A DNA stretch of 64,000 nucleotides from Perognathus longimembris pacificus (taxonomy: Eukaryota > Chordata > Mammalia > Rodentia > Heteromyidae): assembly GCF_023159225.1 (NCBI RefSeq), contig NC_063173.1, forward strand, positions 6,888,352 to 6,952,351, written 5' to 3'. Below the pieces are notes generated by a model, which worked only from the letters and a program-made list of their open reading frames with translations, made no database searches and had not been told where the DNA came from. Positions 58,072 through 64,000 of the stretch are shown piece after piece. The first letter of the stretch is position 1, and each line of letters opens with the position of its first letter. Position numbers and translations under genes: made by a program.

Positions 58072-58559
58072 TTCTGTACCTTGTAAAATGTATTCATTTA
58101 ATTCCCACAGGAAGTAGGAACTGAATCAAGCCTGCTTAACCAAGTACCCACTGTGTGTCTGGAAAATACAGTAAGCTCTTTACAATAGCCATTTGGTATC
58201 TGCAGTATAGCGTTTCAAGGAGACTACAATTGAAGAAAAACTGAATTCTCAGGATGCTTAGAGTTTAGTAAGGTACTGAGGATGCTTGAGCCAGTTTTAC
58301 AGGCCACCAATTTCTTTCTGCTAACAACATGATGCCTTTCCATAAATCTAAAGTTTTCACTTCATCACTTCAGATAAGTACATCATTAAAATTTGCCTTC
58401 ATTGTTGAAGTACATTCAAAATGTTAGGGGCAGATTTTTACTCTGCTTATTCAAAACTGTATTTAATAAATCAACAACTAAGGCTGTCTTAGTGTACTTG
58501 GGTTTTACAGTTTTTTCCTTACGAACCCCCAGAGGGATTGGTATAGTTTTCCCTTGTCT
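58072..58559. other. Unique intron, nothing recognised
   Basis: No exon or repeat that I can name. Confidence 0.5.
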
Positions 58560-58690
58560 AAAGGTATCACAAAGAGGCCCAAAGTGATTCACTGAACTTA
58601 TAAAAGTCAGACATTTAGAACAAAGTTGGATATCAAATCCAAGTCTTCAGCTCTTTGCTCTTTACCATGAAGCCATGACACCTCAAATCC
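58560..58690 (-). mobile_element. MIR SINE fossil
   Basis: AAGAGGCCCAAAGTGATTCA, TATCAAATCCAAGTCTTCAG and CTCTTTACCATGAAGCCATG follow the reverse 5' half of MIR. Confidence 0.6.
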
Positions 58691-59799
58691 CACGGATTCA
58701 CTGCTTCCTTACAAATCTGTTTTGTTTATTCAATTGTTCTGGGATGATCTCCTGAAAACTGGAGCCATTAGCTCAAATCTCAGATGTGGTTCAGACAATG
58801 TGTCTGGTGCCACAATAACCATACCTACTTAAATCACTGATTCATTCCATGCGGTGCTATTCCTGGAAAGATCCCTGTGGATGCCATCTGCTTTTTGTCG
58901 CTAGGCTACCAAAGAGCTATAATCTCGGCAGTTGCATTGTCCAGATTTAGGTACTGGGATTCTCAGGAAGCTGTCAATAGCATGGTTCTTCTGTTGCAAA
59001 TTTATCATGGCCTTGTACACAAATAATTAAGAAATGGTTGCTATTTAGTTGCCTTTCCTCATGTTCTTTTCGTCCAATAGGTTAGCCAAGTCTCACTACT
59101 CCAAACACATACCAATTCATGCCTACCACCTTTCTTTATTTCTTCTTTTTCCACATTCATAATCATGCATGGTTAGATTTATTAGATTATCTTGCAAGAT
59201 AAATCTAATTTCCAAGGTCTTCTAGGCAAGCTTCTATTATCCAAAGTCAGTCTAGCACTTGATCTATCCATTCCATCACACACATTTTAAAGACCTTAGT
59301 ATTTACACAATATTAGTGCACAGTGAATTATAAATATTGAGGAAATAAAGCTCTATGAAAGCATTCATAATTGCTAAAAAAAAAAACAACAACCCCATTT
59401 CTTTCTGTTCTAGTAGATGTTCATCGCTAATTGATTCTTACGTGACATTCCTAACCTGGTTGAAGAAACTGTAATCCGTTGTTGAGGGCATGACCCTTGT
59501 TTCTCATTTCAACAGCCTCCTCAACTGTACTCCTAACAATGCTTGGAAAACAATGTAGAGACAGAAGAATTTTAATTTAATTTTATACCTGTTTGTACCT
59601 AGAATCAGAGCAATAAGAGATGCAATTTATGAGTTAAGAGCTGCGACCATAGATTAGTAACATGTGTAGAAAGGGCAAAGGCTTCCTTTTGGTACGTCTT
59701 TCCATTATACTGCCTGTGATATCTGTGAATGGGTCTCTGGAACCTGTCATATCCTGCAGATCTTTAATTATAAACTATGGTTTGTAACTTAGGAAAGAA
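58691..59799. other. Unique intron, nothing recognised
   Basis: No exon or clear repeat. Confidence 0.5.
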
Positions 59800-59930
59800 G
59801 CTAGAAGCAGAAAGACTTTCTTATAGATAAGGATATGGGACAGTGACTTGTACTTGTCTAAAGTCTTTAGATAAATTAAGCAGTGAGCTGAAGCTCACTC
59901 ATCTTGACTCCAGGTCTATAATCTTGCCTT
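59800..59930 (-). mobile_element. MIR SINE fossil
   Basis: TTATAGATAAGGATATGGGA, CAGTGACTTGTACTTGTCTA, AAGCAGTGAGCTGAAGCTCA and TTGACTCCAGGTCTATA match the reverse MIR. Confidence 0.6.
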
Positions 59931-60810
59931 ATCTCCATGTATGAAACAAGAAAGCAAGGTGCACACAGCCCTACCTGCCCTAAGTTATCACTCCCATTTC
60001 AAAAGAAGATGGGTAATGCAAGGAAGCATGGAGTTGAGGGGGAAAATTAAGCTTTCAAAGATGATGAAAAAAGCAAAATTGCATGTCCAAGATATTGTAA
60101 ACTTTGTAGAAGAATGAGATAGATGTGTCTCCAAAAGCATACCCCAAACTAGAAACTTCCTTGAAATACCATGAATTTAATTTCTGTCGTTTAATGCCAC
60201 AACTATCTATTGCTCATATAAAATATTGTTTAAAGCTATTTATACTCATTTTAACAGGCTATGAATAGATCCCATGTAGCTTTTTGCCTGGCTATCAAAA
60301 CTCTGGCTCATTCACTACCTTCCTGTAAGTAGTCATTCCACAGTTAAGGAATGATAACCCTAGCATAAAGATGTCTGACTGAAATCCAGGAGATCTCAGT
60401 TTGGGACCCAAAAGGTTCAGTGCTTCAGAACTCTCTGGAGCCTTTTCGTTTACTTCAATATGTAGGAAGAAAAAGTGAAATGGATGATCTCAAGAATGCA
60501 CGGTTCATCAGTGATCTGATTGCTGGGAAATACTGGGGGGAAAGTCAGAAATGCAGTAAATTCTTCCTTCAGGGAAATTATTCCCTCTGCCTTTATCACC
60601 CAAAGTCATTTCTATAAAGAAAGGCAAATTGAAATAAAGGCGGAAAACTGACATTAAATAAAGACCAATAATATCAAACTGGTTTCTAATAAATTAGCTT
60701 GAGGATAAATTCTGACACGCCTCAAAGATGGCACCTTGAAAATCCACTTCAAATCTCTTAGTCTGTTTTCTTCGTCTGTATACAAGTTAACTTTCTGGCT
60801 TTAAGAACGA
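59931..60810. other. Unique intron, nothing recognised
   Basis: The 65-codon plus frame at 60420-60617 has no known domain. Confidence 0.5.
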
Positions 60811-60890
60811 GAAGGGCTGGGAGTCAGCTCAACGGAAGAGCACATTCTTCACATGTTCAAAACGCTGGGTTCGGTCCTCTGCACCACACA
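60811..60890 (+). mobile_element. Old ID-like SINE monomer
   Basis: GAAGGGCTGGGAGTCAGCTC, AACGGAAGAGCACATTCTTC and CTGGGTTCGGTCCTCTGCAC keep a tRNA-derived A-box and B-box arrangement. Confidence 0.7.
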
Positions 60891-62560
60891 CAGGAAAGGA
60901 AATAACAAACAAGAAGCTTATATCATCAACCACAAGGACTTCTCTTCTCTATTAAATAGCCCCAAAGGCTTAAAGTGAAGCAGAGAAAAATCAACAAACC
61001 CTTCCCTCCGTCCTTACTTTCCCCATATTCAAAGCATTAAAAAAAAAATTCCCTTTCTTTTCCCACTACAAATCATAATTTTGACAGAAAAACCATACAC
61101 GTATGCTTGAAAATTTTAGGTGAGGACACGTTTTGAAATGTTCCATAACTTAGAATATGTATTTTGAATAAAAGCAGAGATTACAAGAGACCAAGAGGAA
61201 TTACATGTTCACTTACTGTGTAATTGCTATCAGTCTACTATGTTCTCTTCTCTATGGTCTGCGTGATGTCCCAAGACTTGCCTCTAAAAGATGTCACAAG
61301 TTGCAAGAGGAACAAGATGGAGAACATTTTAATTGTGTTTTTCTTAATTGCAATCAAGATAGAGTCTCGGAATCTAATGATCTCGCCTCTGTTTTCCTTG
61401 AGAATTAATGTCCTTATTGGAATCACTTTCGAGGAAGAGAAATAGGAAAAAAAAAAAAAAGAGAGATGAAGAGAACTGAATGCACTAGAAAAGCAGAAGT
61501 TTACTAAAGCTGATGGAATTTTCTGGTGTCACAATTTTCTGAGACGTGTTTATACATTGTCATGAAATGAACCCTTTGTTCTAGGAGCCAAGTGCCTACA
61601 AATCTGTGGGTCTGAAATGCCAACCAGTTCCTGGCTCCACGGTGGCTTAGCTTCCCTGTATGACAATGAATATGCTACACTTGGCTTCAGAGTTTGCCAG
61701 TGGCTTTCCCACTTGCCATTATTCAATGAAGACAGGGTTCTTTTTTCTTCTTTTTGAAATTTCCCACCCAAGCTGATGTTGTAGTGAGATAACAATGTGT
61801 TCAAGGTAAACATCAAAGATTATCTACCTTCTGCTGTTGTGAGCTAGAGGAGAAACAGAAAAACAGCAAGGAAAGAATGAGAGGAAGACAAAGAAGACAG
61901 AGGGAAATTGTTCTCTGGTGCATAGAGCCTGTCACAATTTCAAGAGAAGGGATAGTGGTTCATCATCTGAAATTTGCTTCTCTGAGCTTTCAGACTACCT
62001 TGCCCACTGGATTTTCACCCTCCCATACACTAAAACTTTCATTTTGTTTTCTTAGAATTTCTGGAACTAACTGGGAAGGAGGTAACTTCTACATGCATAG
62101 CCAATTTCTGTGCATCTCATGACTTGTCCTTGGCCCCGTAACTCAACAGGGATTCTGGTATCTTATGGTTTTATGTGAGAGGAGGATCAGCTCACAGCCT
62201 TCTGCTTAGAGTCGGCTGAGAGCACTTCTAGGACTGCTCATAGCCCCGTGCAGTGACCTTGGCCCAGTCATGTAATTCTCTATCTCTTATTAAGGTTATA
62301 CCCAGTTTAAGCAAGGATTGTACAATTTGTGGTTTCAATACTAAAATTTGAATACCACCAAAATAGCAATAAAGGGACCTAGAATTTTAAATATCTGATT
62401 AAGAACTGTATCCTTCTACGATATTACTTGATTCATTTTAATCTCTTTGAAATTTCAATTCATATGTAAATGGAATGGTTTTTTTTTTTTAGTGAATCTC
62501 CTGTGGTTTGATAAGAAAATATATAAACACACATTTTGCAACTTGTAAAAGTTTACACAC
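60891..62560. other. Unique intron, nothing recognised
   Basis: Several overlapping short frames at 61205-61445 and 61550-61816 without splice or domain support. Confidence 0.5.
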
Positions 62561-62705
62561 TTGGAGTCACATTTCTATGGCTCGTACTATGAATCCCAGC
62601 TACTCAGAAGGCTGGGATCTTAAGTTCAAGTCTATAACACTCCATCTCCAATTAAGCAGTAAAAAGCCAGGCTGGATCACGGCTCAAGAAGTAGAGTCAT
62701 AAACA
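62561..62705 (+). mobile_element. B1-Geo SINE, shortened
   Basis: CTATGGCTCGTACTATGAAT, CCCAGCTACTCAGAAGGCTG, CCATCTCCAATTAAGCAGTA, then a truncated Geo half. Internal and 3' losses. Confidence 0.75.
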
Positions 62706-63413
62706 AGGAAGCAGAATAAGCATGATGCTCTAGTCTTTAAAAATTACTGACACTCTAAAGCAAAAAATTGATAGAGGTTCAAATACTAGATTGAGGTTCA
62801 AATACTGTGTTTATATCTGAGGGATGAGGATCCTTTAGTCTGTACATGGCAATGTGGATATTTGTAATCATTTGAAGGCTATACAAAATAATCATCACAA
62901 CAGAAGGCTACAGGTAGCATATGCAAAGCATATAGAAGCATATGTGTTTTTCCTGTCATGTACCAAATGCTTTCACACAATTCATATGGCCTGTGGGCTA
63001 GATATTCCCCACCTCCGACTCCTTCTGCCATTTCAATTTTCAGAACTTTAATTTTTACATAAATACCACAGGGATAATTCAAACTGGTCTTGCTACCTTG
63101 CAAAATTATAATGGAAAAGTAATCTAGCATATATTGCTTTGAAACTTACAGCAGGAAAGTAAACATAATGAAGACAGGGATAGTAGTAGTGGTAGCTTAG
63201 CAGCAGCAGCAATAATAATGCCAGCATTGGAAGAGTGTAATTTTTAGTGTCTTCACAAGATGAAAATTAGAAATTTCATTGTTATTAAGCATTTTCCTAC
63301 TAAGCTAAAAAAATATCTAGAGCTGAAAAGTACAATATATCTAGTACTCACTTATTAAAGGTTTTAAGAGTTGGATATGTGTTACAGTTTATAATTTTGT
63401 TTCACTACATGGA
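62706..63413. other. Unique intron, nothing recognised
   Basis: A duplicated GATTGAGGTTCAAATACT-type stretch (about 62770-62805) and an AGC/AAT repeat near 63200. No gene. Confidence 0.5.
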
Positions 63414-63421
63414 AGAAGGCT

Positions 63422-63614
63422 TTTTTTATAATTTTTTCTTTATTGTCAATGCAAAGTACAGAGGGTTTACAGTTTCTTATGGAAGGCAGTGAGTACATTT
63501 CTTATTCCACTTTTTACCTCTACTCTCATTCCCCCGACCTGCCACCTCCCCATTTCCCTCCCCACCCCGTGAGTTGTACAGTTGGTTTACACCAAATGGT
63601 TTTGTAAGTATTGC
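63422..63614 (-). mobile_element. L1 3' end, 3' part of a U6-L1 chimeric retrosequence
   Basis: The reverse L1 3' UTR (AAGTACAGAGGGTTTACAGT, then CCCCACCCCGTGAGTTGTAC and AGTTGGTTTACACC) is preceded on the left by a T-run, its poly(A) tail. It joins the U6 sequence at 63615 without a gap in the same orientation. Confidence 0.9.
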
Positions 63615-63696
63615 AAAAATATGGAACGCTTCACAAATTTGTGTGTCATCCTTGCACAGGGGCCAATTTTAGTATATATGCTGTGGAAGCAAGCAC
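63615..63696 (-). pseudogene. U6 snRNA pseudogene fused to L1
   Basis: The minus strand begins exactly at the U6 5' end (GTGCTTGCTTCCACAGCATA, then ACTAAAATTGG) and ends ...GTGAAGCGTTCCATATTTTT as U6 does. About 25 bases of the middle are missing, between two TGG triplets. U6 is the pol III-transcribed catalytic snRNA of the spliceosome, and its copies are often retrotransposed by L1. C-to-T type changes (GTGTGTCATCC on the plus strand for GCGTGTCATCC) show age. The deletion removes central functional sequence, so this is a pseudogene. AGAAGGCT at 63414-63421 and 63697-63704 brackets the U6 plus L1 unit as one insertion. Confidence 0.93.
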
Positions 63697-63704
63697 AGAA
63701 GGCT

Positions 63705-64000
63705 GTTATTATCAACTCTGAACAAGGGGTTAATTTTTCTGTTTCTAATAATTAATTTTGCGTCCTATTTTTACAACTTCAGGAGTGGGCAAGGAAATCG
63801 AGAATGGCAAAGGCTTGACTTACACTCTGTAAATAGCTCATAGCTTCGCCAATACCTTTCTTGATGAGTCCGTACAAGCATCGTACAATGAGCAATATAG
63901 GAACACAATATAGGAAGACCTGTACTTAGTGTTATCTTTCTGTGAACTCCACATGCATATGTGACCAGCAATAAACAAAGGCAGCTTCTATGCTGGAAGA
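63705..64000. other. Unique intron, nothing recognised
   Basis: No exon or repeat recognised before the window edge. Confidence 0.5.

Larger units (their letters stand above)
50496..64000 (-). other. DLG2: Intron of DLG2 upstream of the 54-bp exon
   Basis: This is inferred from the acceptor at 50496. The intron extends past the right edge of the window (at least 13.5 kb). No upstream DLG2 exon was recognised on the minus strand. Confidence 0.75.

Noticed and set aside
61205..61445. Three overlapping short frames on both strands suggesting a small gene
   Set aside because: Overlap in different frames without splice signals, domain or codon bias; chance is the simpler reading.

Overview
The window is rodent nuclear DNA from deep inside a very large, intron-rich gene. 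Two dimeric SINE types fill it. One is IDL-Geo, a tRNA-Ala-like left monomer joined to a 'Geo' right monomer, known from Geomyoidea (pocket mice, kangaroo rats, pocket gophers). The other has a 7SL/B1-like left monomer joined to the same Geo-type right half. With rodent-type L1 tails this points to a heteromyid or geomyid rodent; the sequence alone does not fix the species.

Only one real coding segment was found: a 54-bp exon on the minus strand at 50442-50495. It has a textbook splice acceptor and donor and encodes ASPAPIIVNTDTLDTIPY, the stretch just before the first PDZ domain of DLG2 (PSD-93/chapsyn-110), a synaptic MAGUK scaffold. The rest of the window is therefore most simply the two flanking DLG2 introns: 1-50441 lies downstream of the exon in the gene and 50496-64000 upstream. 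No promoter, tRNA gene, CRISPR array or other protein gene is supported. The open reading frames of 60-135 codons are chance frames, repeat translations or L1 fragments.

Layout. 0-1 kb: a 526-bp solo LTR with a perfect 6-bp target duplication, next to old SINEs. 2-10 kb: scattered IDL-Geo and B1-Geo copies, a (TG)n tract and an old MIR. 10.8-20.4 kb: an L1-rich block with a 5'-inverted (twin-primed) L1, an ancient L1 cut by two SINEs, a younger deleted L1, and old L1 3' sequence. 20.4-26 kb: mostly unique intron. 26-29 kb: two antisense L1 3' ends flanking an LTR-like GC-richer segment. 29-43 kb: microsatellites, MIR and MER5-like fossils, and a young IDL-Geo cluster including a SINE and an L1 that share one insertion site. 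43-48 kb: nested L1 tails. 49-52 kb: MIRs around the DLG2 exon. 53-63 kb: B1-Geo copies and MIRs. 63.4-63.7 kb: a U6 snRNA/L1 chimeric retrosequence.

The most notable items are the DLG2 exon, the U6-L1 chimera with its own target duplication, the intact solo LTR, three copies of one target site around a SINE and an L1, and the shared right half that links the two SINE types. Repeat-family calls come from recognising the sequence by eye; boundaries without target duplications are approximate.
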